A program made the translations under genes and the position numbers. DNA of 64,000 nt from DAIQRJ01 sp963708795. Lineage in GTDB: Bacteria > Actinomycetota > Actinomycetes > Propionibacteriales > DAIQRJ01. Each line of letters opens with the position of its first letter. The first letter of the stretch is position 1. Of the stretch, positions 10,360 through 19,181 are shown one piece after another. Below the pieces are notes generated by a model, which saw nothing but the letters and a program-made list of their open reading frames with translations, was not told the DNA's origin and searched no databases. Location: assembly GCA_963708795.1 (NCBI GenBank), contig CAVPUH010000005.1, forward strand, positions 62,001-126,000, written 5' to 3'.

Positions 10360-11049
10360 TTGTCCGATGTTGCCGCCAAGGCACCCGCGTCGCCGAAGGC
10401 GTCGCGGCTGACGCTGCCGCGATGGCTCGATCCGAAGCTGCTCCTCGGTGTTCTGCTCGTCATCGTGGCCATGCTCCTCGGCGCCCGGGTGCTGGCCGGG
10501 GCCGATGACACCGTGCCCGTCTACCAGGTGAAGGCCGCCATGTTCACCGGCGACGCGCTCACGTCCGAGTCGGTCGCCGTCACCAACGTGCATTTCACTG
10601 ATGCCTCCGTCGCCGACAACTACGTCTCGGCCGACTCTGAGCTCCCCACCGGCCAGGTCGTCAACCGGGACATGCATGCCGGCGAGCTGCTGACGCAGGG
10701 TTCGGTATCGCCGAAGACGAAGACGCCGACCGTCCAGGTGAGCGTGCCGGTGGATGCCGCCGACCTGGCTCTGGTCACCGAGAACTCGCGGATCGACGTG
10801 ATCGTGGTGCCCAACTCCAACTCGGCCAACGCGAAGGCGACCCCGACGAAGGTCCTGTCGAACGTCCTCGTCACGAGCGTGCCGGACACGTCCGGCGGTG
10901 GGTTCTCCTCCGGCAGCTCCGGCAACGGGTCCTCGATCGTCGTCCGCGTCGATCCGGCCACCCAGACCGGTTTCGACAGCGTCAGACTGGCCGAAGAGCT
11001 CAACGGAAGCTCGGTGTTCATCGTCGAACTCGAGTCCCAGAGCCCATGA
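10360..11049 (+). CDS. cpaB: Flp/Tad pilus assembly protein CpaB (SAF domain)
   Basis: A 229-residue protein with one N-terminal membrane span (LLLGVLLVIVAMLLGARVLAG), then an SAF-type domain (VPVYQVKAAMFTGDALTSESV to VVNRDMHAGELLTQ) and a RcpC/CpaB-like domain (VQVSVPVDAADLALVTENSRIDVIV). A Gly/Ser loop is followed by a C-terminal beta domain. Start TTG at 10360 has GAGGAG 9 nt upstream. CpaB is a periplasm/envelope-facing Tad component. It is followed 28 nt on by the tadZ-like gene. Confidence 0.85.
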   Translation: MSDVAAKAPASPKASRLTLPRWLDPKLLLGVLLVIVAMLLGARVLAGADDTVPVYQVKAAMFTGDALTSESVAVTNVHFTDASVADNYVSADSELPTGQVVNRDMHAGELLTQGSVSPKTKTPTVQVSVPVDAADLALVTENSRIDVIVVPNSNSANAKATPTKVLSNVLVTSVPDTSGGGFSSGSSGNGSSIVVRVDPATQTGFDSVRLAEELNGSSVFIVELESQSP

Positions 11050-11077
11050 CCGAGGAGCGAACCGAGGTGAGCATCGC

Positions 11078-12475
11078 GTGAGCGTTCCCGTGCTGACGGC
11101 AGTGACGGGAGCCCGGTGGGAGTCCGACCTCGTCACCTCGCTCGAACACAGCCCGATCTCGTTGTCGGTGGTTCGACGGTGCGTCGACCTTCCCGATCTG
11201 TTGGCGGCCGCCGGCTCGGGCCAGGCGAAGGCGGTCGTGCTGTCCGCAGACCTCCGTCGGCTCGACCGCGACGCGGTGACGCGCCTTCGCGCGACCGGAG
11301 TCGCCGTGATCGGCGTGGTGACGCCTGGCGACCATCCGGCCATCGAGCGGTTGAACTCCCTCGGCGTTCACCAGGTGGTTCCCGCCGACGCGTCGCCCGA
11401 CGTCCTCGCTGGTGCCGTCGAAGCCGCGATCGACGCCACCCACGACCCGGCTCCGGACGAGACCCGCGCCGATTTCGTCGTCGCCGACCCGAGTGCGTCT
11501 GTTCCCGCGCTGCCGGTGTTCGACGAACTACCGGAGCCGGCGCCCTCCGACGTCGGGACAGGCTCCCTGGTCGCCGTCTGGGGTCCGACGGGCGCACCCG
11601 GGCGGACGTCGCTCGCGATCAACCTGGCGAGCGAGATGGCCGTGCTGGGAGTCCGCACCATGCTCGCCGACGCCGACGTGTACGGCGGCGTGGTGGCGCA
11701 GGCGCTGGGCCTGCTCGAGGAGGCACCGGGGCTCGCCGCGGCCTGCCGGGCCGCGAACGCCGGGCGGCTCGACAGCACCGGCCTCGTCCGGCACACGCGC
11801 GAGGTGTCCACGAATCTCACCGTGCTGACGGGCATCGCCCGCCCGGACCGCTGGCCCGAACTGCGCGCGTCCTCCCTGGAGATCGTCTGGCAGGCCGTTC
11901 GAGGCCTGGCCGCCCAGACCGTCGTCGATCTCGGGTTCTGCCTCGAACAGGACGAGGAGATCTCCTTCGACACGGCCGCACCCCGGCGCAACGGCGCCAC
12001 CCTCGTCACCCTGGAACTGGCCGACACCGTCGTCGCCGTCGGCTCGGCCGACCCGATCGGACTCCAACGCCTCGTCCGCGGGCTGGTGCAGCTCCGCGAG
12101 GTCGCTCCCACGGTGACACCGGTCGTGGTCGTCAACGGCGTTCGCAAGGCGCCTGTCGGCTCGAGCCCGGAGAAGCAGATCAGGCAAGCCCTGGAACGTC
12201 ACGCCGGCATCGACGATGTGGTGCTCGTGCCCTACGACCGCGCTGCGTTCGACGCCGCCATCGCCCAGGGCCGGACCCTGGCCGAGGTCGCGCCGGGGTC
12301 GGCCGCGCGCGAGGCGATCCGTGCTCTCGCCAGCAGCCTCGCCGGGGTGCCGGCGACTGCCGGGCGTCGCCGGCGGCAGGGTCGCCGCGCGCGTGCAGCC
12401 GTCCTGCCCGAATCGACCTCCGAACCCGCCCGGCTCCCGCCGCCGGAGCCACCAGCCGAGAGCCAGGCGAGCTGA
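11078..12475 (+). CDS. TadZ/CpaE-like pilus localisation ATPase
   Basis: About 465 residues: an N-terminal receiver-like domain (VLTAVTGARWESDLVTSLE onward), then a MinD/ParA-type ATPase beginning LVAVWGPTGAPGRTSLAINLA. The Walker A loop is deviant: the usual GKGGVGKT is GPTGAPGRT, so the invariant P-loop lysine is arginine. TMLADADVYGG is the switch I/A' region. A Pro/Arg-rich tail ends the protein. GTG at 11078 is chosen because family similarity begins with VPVLTAVTG. The family marks the pole for Tad assembly. Confidence 0.8.
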   Translation: MSVPVLTAVTGARWESDLVTSLEHSPISLSVVRRCVDLPDLLAAAGSGQAKAVVLSADLRRLDRDAVTRLRATGVAVIGVVTPGDHPAIERLNSLGVHQVVPADASPDVLAGAVEAAIDATHDPAPDETRADFVVADPSASVPALPVFDELPEPAPSDVGTGSLVAVWGPTGAPGRTSLAINLASEMAVLGVRTMLADADVYGGVVAQALGLLEEAPGLAAACRAANAGRLDSTGLVRHTREVSTNLTVLTGIARPDRWPELRASSLEIVWQAVRGLAAQTVVDLGFCLEQDEEISFDTAAPRRNGATLVTLELADTVVAVGSADPIGLQRLVRGLVQLREVAPTVTPVVVVNGVRKAPVGSSPEKQIRQALERHAGIDDVVLVPYDRAAFDAAIAQGRTLAEVAPGSAAREAIRALASSLAGVPATAGRRRRQGRRARAAVLPESTSEPARLPPPEPPAESQAS

Positions 12476-12478
12476 CCC

Positions 12479-13939
12479 GTGCCCGAACGGCTGGGGGCCC
12501 TGGACGCGTCGTTCCTCTACGTCGAGGAGCAGGCGACGCCGATGCACGTCGGCACCGTCGCCGTCTTCACTCCTGGCGAACGCGGCTTCGGCTACGAGGA
12601 CCTGATCGCTCTCGTCCGCTCCCGGCTGGGGCTGGTGCCGCGCTTCCGTCAGCGGGTGAAGTCGATGCCGATCGGTCTCGCCGGCCCGGTGTGGATCGAC
12701 GACCCGGACTTCGACGTGACCTACCACGTCCGTCGATCGGCGCTGCCCGGACCAGGTGACGTGGAGCAGCTGTGCGACCTGGTGGCCAGGCTCGTCTCAC
12801 GTCCACTCGACCGCCACCGCCCGCTGTGGGAGCTGTACCTGGTCGAGGGTCTGACGGGCGGACGGTTCGCCCTCGTCTCGAAGACGCACCTGGCGATGAT
12901 CGACGGTGTGGCCGCGGTCGACCTCGCCGAGGTGATCCTCAACCCGTCCCCCGGCGCTACGAACGCGGCTGGCTCGAGCACGCCCTGGGAGCCTGAGCCC
13001 GAGCCGTCCGGGGCAGAGCTGATCGCGCAGGCCGCTGTCGAACTCGCGCGCCGGCCCAGCCGCCTCCTCGAGTCGGCGCGGGTGCTCTCGAAGGACACGG
13101 TCTCCTCCGCGGGCAAGCTCGCGCGAACGGCGTTCTCCGCGGCCGGCACGTTGGCCGCCGCCCGTCGTCCCGGCCCGGATTCGCTGCGGGTCGCGACCGG
13201 TGCCCATCGCCGATTCGCGATCGCCGATCTCGATCTGCAGGACTTCCGCACGGTGCGGCAGTTGCTCGGGGGCACCGTGAACGACGCGATCCTCGCGACC
13301 GTCACGTCCGCCCTCCGGAGCTGGCTGCTCTCGCGTGGCGAGCCGCTGACGGCGACCTCGACGCTGCGCGCCCTCGTACCCGTGAGCGTGCTGGACGACG
13401 ACGGCTCCGACAGCCGCTCGGGAGGGAACGCCGCAGGATCCGCAGACGACAGTCAAGGCACCGGCCGCACCCGCGTCCGAGCGCACAGCGTCGACCTGCC
13501 GATCGGCGAGGCCAATCCGGTGGTGTGCCTTCAGCAGGTGTCGTTCGGGATGCGTGCCCACGCCGACTCGGGCAGCGGGGTCGACGCGCGATCGCTGGTC
13601 GGACTGGCCGGATTCGCGCCGCCGACGTTGCATTCGCTGGGCAGCCGGGCCGCCGCCGGACTGTCCAGGCGGCTCTACCACACCGTGATCACGAACGTCC
13701 CCGGCCCGCAGCGCGACCTGTACGCCGACGACGCCCTCATGGTCGCGGCCTATCCGGTCGTTCCCCTGATGGCCGGCCAGGCTCTGTCGGTGGGCCTGAC
13801 CTCCTACGCCGGCCGCGTGTACTTCGGCTTCACGGCCGACCGGGACGCCATGGCCGACGTCGCCGGGATCGTACCGGCACTGCGCGATGCGGCGCGTCAG
13901 CTCGTGACCGCGGCCGGAGCGGCGGTGGCGGCGTCGTGA
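12479..13939 (+). CDS. Wax ester synthase/diacylglycerol acyltransferase-like (WS/DGAT)
   Basis: A 486-residue member of the bacterial WS/DGAT family, which joins acyl-CoA to long-chain alcohols or diacylglycerol for storage lipids. N-terminal LGALDASFLYVEEQATPMHVG, middle RPLWELYLVEGL and NDAILATVTSALRSWL, and C-terminal ITNVPGPQRDLYADDALM are all family marks. The catalytic HHxxxDG motif reads THLAMIDG: the second histidine and DG are kept but the first is threonine. Begins 3 nt after the tadZ stop, so probably co-transcribed. Confidence 0.85.
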   Translation: MPERLGALDASFLYVEEQATPMHVGTVAVFTPGERGFGYEDLIALVRSRLGLVPRFRQRVKSMPIGLAGPVWIDDPDFDVTYHVRRSALPGPGDVEQLCDLVARLVSRPLDRHRPLWELYLVEGLTGGRFALVSKTHLAMIDGVAAVDLAEVILNPSPGATNAAGSSTPWEPEPEPSGAELIAQAAVELARRPSRLLESARVLSKDTVSSAGKLARTAFSAAGTLAAARRPGPDSLRVATGAHRRFAIADLDLQDFRTVRQLLGGTVNDAILATVTSALRSWLLSRGEPLTATSTLRALVPVSVLDDDGSDSRSGGNAAGSADDSQGTGRTRVRAHSVDLPIGEANPVVCLQQVSFGMRAHADSGSGVDARSLVGLAGFAPPTLHSLGSRAAAGLSRRLYHTVITNVPGPQRDLYADDALMVAAYPVVPLMAGQALSVGLTSYAGRVYFGFTADRDAMADVAGIVPALRDAARQLVTAAGAAVAAS

Positions 13940-14382
13940 GCACTCGGGTCTACCTTCCGACCACCCTGGCGACGATGCGGCACTGGCGCGAGGCGGGCGC
14001 GGCCGCACCCGCGCCGTTGGCCGCGCACACCGTCACGCGCGAGTTCGCTCGCGACTACGGGGCCCCCGATGCACCCGACGACGACGAGATGCTGCAGTTC
14101 GAGGTGCTCACCGACGCCGCCCTCGCGTCGGCGGCCGCCGATCGGCTGGCCGGTGAGGACCCGGCGGTGCTGGTGCTCGAGGCCGATGTCGAGACTTCGT
14201 CGGTGGAACGGCACGACGGTGACGGGTCGTCCGTCAGCGTGCTGAGAGCGATTCCCGCGGGCTCCTGGGTGGCGCTCTACCGGCAATCATCGGACACTGT
14301 CGGCGTACCCGTGACAAGCTTGAGCGCGGCAGACCTGACCTGGTTCGCCGTGCAGGAGCTGGCAGACGTGCTGGACTCCTGA
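13936..14382 (+). CDS. DUF6912-like hypothetical protein
   Basis: A 148-residue protein starting at a GTG that overlaps the WS/DGAT stop (GTGA). The N-terminus TRVYLPTTLATMRHW and the alternation of acidic helices with LVLEADVE and SWVALYRQ strands match a small actinobacterial family annotated as DUF6912. Function unknown; translational coupling with the upstream gene is probable. Confidence in the gene is high, in the family moderate. Confidence 0.7.
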   Translation: MSTRVYLPTTLATMRHWREAGAAAPAPLAAHTVTREFARDYGAPDAPDDDEMLQFEVLTDAALASAAADRLAGEDPAVLVLEADVETSSVERHDGDGSSVSVLRAIPAGSWVALYRQSSDTVGVPVTSLSAADLTWFAVQELADVLDS

Positions 14383-14407
14383 GGAAACGACGCGTGAGGA
14401 GCCGGTC

Positions 14408-15376
14408 ATGCCGCACTCGATCTGGAAGGGCGCCGTCTCGTTCGGCCTCGTCACCATCCCGGTCAAGGTCTTCGCGGCCACCGAGGAGAAGGACATCACG
14501 TTCCGGCAGGTGCACGCCGCCGACGGTGGACGCATCCGTTACAAGCGGGTATGCGACATCGACGGCGAGGAGGTGCCGTACTCCGACATCGCCAAGGGGT
14601 ACGAGATGCCCGACGGTGAGATGCTCGTGCTCGACGCCGACGACCTTGCCGACCTGCCGCTGTCGTCGCGCAAGGTGATTGATGTCCTCGAGTTCGTGCC
14701 GATGGAGCAGATCGATTCGATCTCCCTCGCCCGGGCCTACTACCTGGGGGCCGACGGTGGCGTGGCCGACAAGCCCTACGTCCTCCTGAGGGACGCACTC
14801 ATCGAGAGCGGCCGGGTCGCCATCGTGAAGGTCACCTTGCGCAACCGCGAGGCGCTCGCCGTCATCCGCCCCGCCGAGGACGCCCTGGTGCTGCACACGA
14901 TGCTCTGGCCCGACGAGGTCCGCTCGCCCGCCGAGGTGTCGCCGTCGAGCGATGTCGACCTCCGTGCGCAGGAGGTCGCGATGGCGCGGTCCTACATCGA
15001 CACGCTCACCGCGGACTTCGATCCCGAGCGCTACCACGACGAGTACCGGGTGGCGCTGGAAGAGGTCATCTCGGCCAAGGTCGAGGGCCACGAGCTCCAG
15101 GCTGCACCGTCGACGCCGACGCAGGGCAATGTCGTCGACCTGATGGCAGCACTGCGGGCGAGCGTCGACGAGGCGAAGCGCAAGCGGGGTGAGGCGACCG
15201 GCTCCGACGACGCATCCGACGAGAAGCCCGCGGCCGCTGCGAAGGCACCCGCCAAGAAGGCGGCGGCCAAGAAGGCGCCCGCCAAGAAGTCTCCGGCGAA
15301 GAAGCCCGCCGCGAAGAAGTCGACGTCCAAGACGGCCGAGAAGAAGGCCCCGGCACGCGTGGCCAAGAGCGCCTAG
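14408..15376 (+). CDS. ku: Non-homologous end-joining protein Ku
   Basis: A 322-residue prokaryotic Ku, the ring-shaped homodimer that binds double-strand DNA ends and recruits LigD. N-terminus MPHSIWKGAVSFGLVTIPVKVF is diagnostic. The core beta-barrel continues through VCDIDGEEVPYSDIAKGYEM, and the Ku bridge ends near AAPSTPTQGNVVDLMAALRAS. The last 75 residues are a Lys/Ala/Pro repeat tail (PAKKAAAKKAPAKK type), as in actinobacteria, likely DNA-binding. A GAGGAG site precedes the ATG. No ligD is visible in the window. Confidence 0.96.
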   Translation: MPHSIWKGAVSFGLVTIPVKVFAATEEKDITFRQVHAADGGRIRYKRVCDIDGEEVPYSDIAKGYEMPDGEMLVLDADDLADLPLSSRKVIDVLEFVPMEQIDSISLARAYYLGADGGVADKPYVLLRDALIESGRVAIVKVTLRNREALAVIRPAEDALVLHTMLWPDEVRSPAEVSPSSDVDLRAQEVAMARSYIDTLTADFDPERYHDEYRVALEEVISAKVEGHELQAAPSTPTQGNVVDLMAALRASVDEAKRKRGEATGSDDASDEKPAAAAKAPAKKAAAKKAPAKKSPAKKPAAKKSTSKTAEKKAPARVAKSA

Positions 15377-15411
15377 CTCGCTGCGCCGCGGCGCCACCCG
15401 GCAGTGGGAGC

Positions 15412-17048
15412 ATGACGGGCATGGACGCCGTCACGTCAGTCCCCGATCCAGGCAACGAAACCGTGCTCGGGTACGCGCCCAGCTCCCCGGAGCGTGCCGA
15501 GATCGAACTCGCGCTGGTCGAGCTCGGACGCGGCGGGCTGGAGCTCAGCGCGACCATCGGAGGCGAGCAACGCCGACCCGGCGGCCAGCCCTTCGAGGTG
15601 GTCCAACCGCATGCGCACGCCGAGGTCCTGGGCGGCAGTGCGCATTCCACTACCGCCGACGCCCGCGACGCGATCGCAGCTGCCTCGTCCGCGGCTCCGA
15701 GCTGGCGGGAACTGCCGTTCGACGAACGGGCCGCGGTCTTCCTCCGGGCTGCCGATCTGCTGGCGGGACCCTGGCGTGCCCGGCTCAACGCGGCCACCAT
15801 GCTCGGGCAGAGCAAGACCGTCCAACAGGCGGAGATCGACTCGGCCTGCGAGCTCATCGACTTCTGGCGTTACAACGTGGCCTTCGCCCGGCAGTTGATC
15901 GCCGACCAGCCCATCTCGTCGCCGGGCGTCTGGAACCGGGCGGACTACCGGCCCCTCGAGGGGTTCGTCTATGCGATCACCCCGTTCAACTTCACGGCCA
16001 TCGCGCTCAACCTCCCGACCGCGCCCGCGCTGATGGGGAACACGGTGATCTGGAAGCCGTCGCCGACCCAGCAGGTCGCCGCCCATGTCGGGATGCGCCT
16101 GCTCGAGGAAGCCGGACTGCCGCCCGGCGTGATCAACCTGCTGCCCGGTGACGGGGTCGACGTGTCCGAGGTGGCGCTCGCCGATCCTGCTCTGGCCGGC
16201 ATCCACTTCACGGGTTCGACCGCGACGTTCCAGAAGCTCTGGGGCGTGATCGGCGCCAACATCGGCCGCTACCGCTCGTATCCGCGGATCGTCGGCGAGA
16301 CCGGCGGCAAGGACTTCGTCCTCGCGCATCCCTCGGCCGATCCCGACGTCACGCGGATCGCGTTGCTGCGCGGCGCATTCGAGTACTCGGGCAGAAGTGC
16401 TCGGCGGCATCGAGAGCGTACGTGGCGCGAAGCGTGTGGAACCGTTGCGCGGACGACCTGATCGCCGAGACCGAGGGCCTCGCAGTCGGGGACGTACGCG
16501 ACCTCCGGAACTTCACCGGCGCCGTCATCGACGATCGCGCCTTCGCCAAGCACAAGACGGCGATCGACAGGGCCCAGGCGACGGAAGGAATCGAGGTCCG
16601 CGCGGGCGGCCGCTACGACGACAGCGTCGGCTGGTTCGTCCGGCCGACCATTCTGACCTCGGACGACCCGGGCGACGAGATCTTCGGCACCGAGTACTTC
16701 GGGCCCATCCTGTCCGTCCACGTCTACGACGACAGCGATTACGACCGCGTCGTGCAGGGCATCGACGAGACCTCCCGGTATGCGCTGACCGGGTCGATCC
16801 TCGCCCGCGACCGGCATGCGCTGGCCGCCGCGTCGGAACGGCTCCGGTTCGCGGCCGGCAACTTCTATTACAACGACAAGCCGACCGGCGCCGTCGTCGG
16901 CCAACAGCCGTTCGGCGGCGCTCGGGCCTCTGGCACCAATGACAAGGCGGGCTCGATGTGGAACCTCATCCGCTGGGTGTCGCCGAGGTCGATCAAGGAG
17001 ACCTTCGACGCACCGACGTCGGCGGGCTACCCACACATGGCCGGGTGA
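15412..17048 (+). CDS. pruA: 1-pyrroline-5-carboxylate dehydrogenase (frameshifted)
   Basis: NAD-dependent L-glutamate-gamma-semialdehyde dehydrogenase, last step of proline catabolism. The first part (from 15412) covers the NAD-binding domain with AITPFNFTAIALNLPTAPAL, NTVIWKPSPTQQ, FTGSTATFQKLW and GETGGKDFV. After AFEYSG one base is missing near 16390. In the restored frame the sequence continues QKCSAASRAYV, which holds the catalytic cysteine, then VRPTILTSDDP, EYFGPILSVHVY, and GNFYYNDKPTGAVVGQQPFGG to 17048. The total of about 545 residues equals the family norm. Glutamate formed here would feed the GDH at 19.2 kb. Confidence 0.85.
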
Positions 17049-17146
17049 GGCAACGCCCAACCCTTCCAGCGGCCAGGCGTATCTCGCCAGGATGGACGGA
17101 CCCGAGCAACCCCGGCTCGGGATCGTCCCCGATGTGAGGATCCACG

Positions 17147-18246
17147 ATGACGCAGGACCAGCAGGACCCGTTCGACGGACTCGGCGTCCACCTCGGCAAC
17201 CTCTCGCGACTGTCGTCGGCCCGGAGCCGGTCGATCAGTGCGGAGAACCGCACCGGGGGCAAGGGCGCCGGCGGCGGCGACAGCGAGGGCGTCGGCGTCG
17301 AGCGCCGCCCGGGATCTCGGCCGAGGCTGGAAACTCTCGCCCTGCCTGACGCTGGAGCCGACGAGCGTCACGACCCTCGCCGACATCGAGGGACCCGGCG
17401 CGGTCACCCACATCTGGATCACCGTCGACGAGAAGAAGTGGCGCTCGCTCGTGCTCCGCGCCTACTGGGACGACGAGGAGACACCCTCGATCGAGGTTCC
17501 CCTCGGCGACTTCTTCTGTCAGGGCTGGAACACCCACAGCCAGGTCAGTTCGATCCCGGTCGCGGTCAACCCGAAGGGCGGCTTCAACTCCTACTGGGAG
17601 ATGCCGTTCCGCGGCCGAGCCCGGTTCACCGTGGAGAACCTCGAGGACGAGAAACTCGAGGGCTTCTTCTACCAGATCAGCTACACGCTCACCGACGTGC
17701 CGGCCGATCGTGCCTACCTGCACTGCCAGTGGCGCCGGAACAACCCGTTGCCCTACGGGGAGGTGCACACGCTGCTCGACGGCGTCACCGGCCAGGGACA
17801 GTACGTCGGGACCTACATCGCCTGGGGCGCGAACAACGCAGGTTGGTGGGGCGAGGGTGAGATCAAGTTCTACATCGACGGCGACGACGAACTGCCGACG
17901 ATCTGCGGTACCGGAACCGAGGACTACTTCGGCGGCGCGTGGGGGTTCGTGGTCGACGGCAGGTACGAGCCGTTCACGACCCCTTACCTCGGGATGCCGC
18001 AGGTCATCCAGCCCGACGGCTTCATGAAGAACCAGCAGCGGTTCGGGCTCTACCGGTGGCACGTGGCCGACCCGATCCGCTTCACGAGCGATCTCCGGGT
18101 GACGATCCAGGCCCTGGGCTGGCGCGAAGGGCTGGCGTTACCTGCCACTCCAGGACGACATCGCCTCGACCGTGTGGTGGTACCAGACGGAGCCGCACGC
18201 GCCGTTCCCGACCTTGCCCGGCGAGGACGGACTCGAGGTCGTCTGA
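17147..18246 (+). CDS. DUF2961 (GH172-type) glycoside hydrolase-like protein (two frameshifts)
   Basis: Reconstructed length about 366 residues. The start GLGVHLGNLSRLSSARSRSISAENRTGG is family-typical. After a shift near 17290 the second frame gives ARDLGRGWKLSPCLTL, IEGPGAVTHIWIT, PLGDFFCQGWN, NPKGGFNSYWEMPFR and CGTGTEDYFGGAW, where acidic active-site residues of GH172 lie. A second shift near 18125 leads to WRYLPLQDDIASTVWWYQTEPHAPFP and a TGA at 18244. Characterised GH172 enzymes act on fructo- or arabinofuranosides; the substrate here is open. No signal peptide is visible. Confidence 0.8.
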
Positions 18247-18262
18247 GCCCGCGAGCGGCCGG

Positions 18263-18484
18263 TCAGGCGGCGGTGGGGCGCGTGCGCCGGTACATGCCGA
18301 CGTACACGTCGACCGCCGTCCCGCAGTCGATGCAGACCCATTCGGGACACAGGTCGCCGTGGCCGTCCACGCAACCGGGCTGCTCGAAGAATGTCGTCGC
18401 CACGCACACGCCGCAGTAGCCGGAGCGGCAGGTGGCGCCGGCCGTGACGAGGAGGTCGTGCGGGTCCATCGTCGATGTGGTCAT
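18263..18484 (-). CDS. Small cysteine-rich protein
   Basis: A 73-residue protein with seven cysteines: CRSGYCGVC near residue 19-27, a single Cys in QPGCVDGHGDLC, and CPEWVCIDC. The spacing suggests one or two zinc-ribbon or iron-binding knuckles. N-terminus MTTSTMDPHDLLVTAGA has no signal peptide. It converges with the GH172-type gene. I do not recognise the family and give no function. Confidence 0.6.
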   Translation of the reverse strand: MTTSTMDPHDLLVTAGATCRSGYCGVCVATTFFEQPGCVDGHGDLCPEWVCIDCGTAVDVYVGMYRRTRPTAA

Positions 18485-18568
18485 GTCGAGACCGTCCCAC
18501 CGGCCGCCGACAGTCCGTCGGCGACGCGCCGCTCCGGCGGTGTGTTCAGTCAGGTCTGTCGGGTCCGG

Positions 18569-19093
18569 TCAGGTCTCGGTGCGCTCGGCCAGGTATTGCG
18601 CCGCCAGCTTCTCGTCCGCGGTGAGGCCGTTGAGGATGACCGGCATCACCGCCTCCTCGACCTTGCGGCCCAGCAGCGGGATCGACGCCTTGACGACACC
18701 CGTCACGACCTCGCGCGTCCCCGGACCGTCAGCGGTGAGGACGAATCGGCCGGTCATCGAGACCGGCGCCCCGGCCACGCTGAGCCGCAGGTCGGCGCTG
18801 CGACCGGACGCGTCCCCGGGCAGCCAGGTGACGATCTCCTCGAGGTTGATGCTCGCGCCGGCGAACTTTCGCACGAAGTCGGGAACCTGATCGGTCGGGA
18901 GCGATCGCTTCGTGGTCACGGTGATGCGCGGGGTGGCGGAGGTCGCGCCCGGGGGGTCCACCGTGACGCTGTGGCTCAGCGCGTGCTGGGATTCGCAACG
19001 CCGGCGCTGGAACTCGGGGTCCACCCACATGTCGACGACGCGGTCGGGGGACGCGGGGTAGCTCAGCTCGCGATTCAGGTCCATGCGGCTCAT
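18569..19093 (-). CDS. DUF2505 family protein
   Basis: A 174-residue protein of the START-like DUF2505 family: MDLNRELSYPASPDRVVDMWVDPEFQRRRCE at the start, a central VTTKRSLPTDQVPDFVRKFAG, and the amphipathic C-terminal helix VEEAVMPVILNGLTADEKLAAQYL. These domains form a helix-grip lipid/small-molecule pocket; the ligand is unknown. The start may be the ATG at 19093 or at 19084. It diverges from the GDH gene with about 90 bases between, which probably holds both promoters. Confidence 0.8.
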   Translation of the reverse strand: MSRMDLNRELSYPASPDRVVDMWVDPEFQRRRCESQHALSHSVTVDPPGATSATPRITVTTKRSLPTDQVPDFVRKFAGASINLEEIVTWLPGDASGRSADLRLSVAGAPVSMTGRFVLTADGPGTREVVTGVVKASIPLLGRKVEEAVMPVILNGLTADEKLAAQYLAERTET

Positions 19094-19181
19094 CCAACAC
19101 CACGCCCGTACGGGCTACTGTCGGCCAGAGGACAACGCCGTCCACGCGCGCGAGCGCATCCCGTCCGAAGGACACAGCCCG

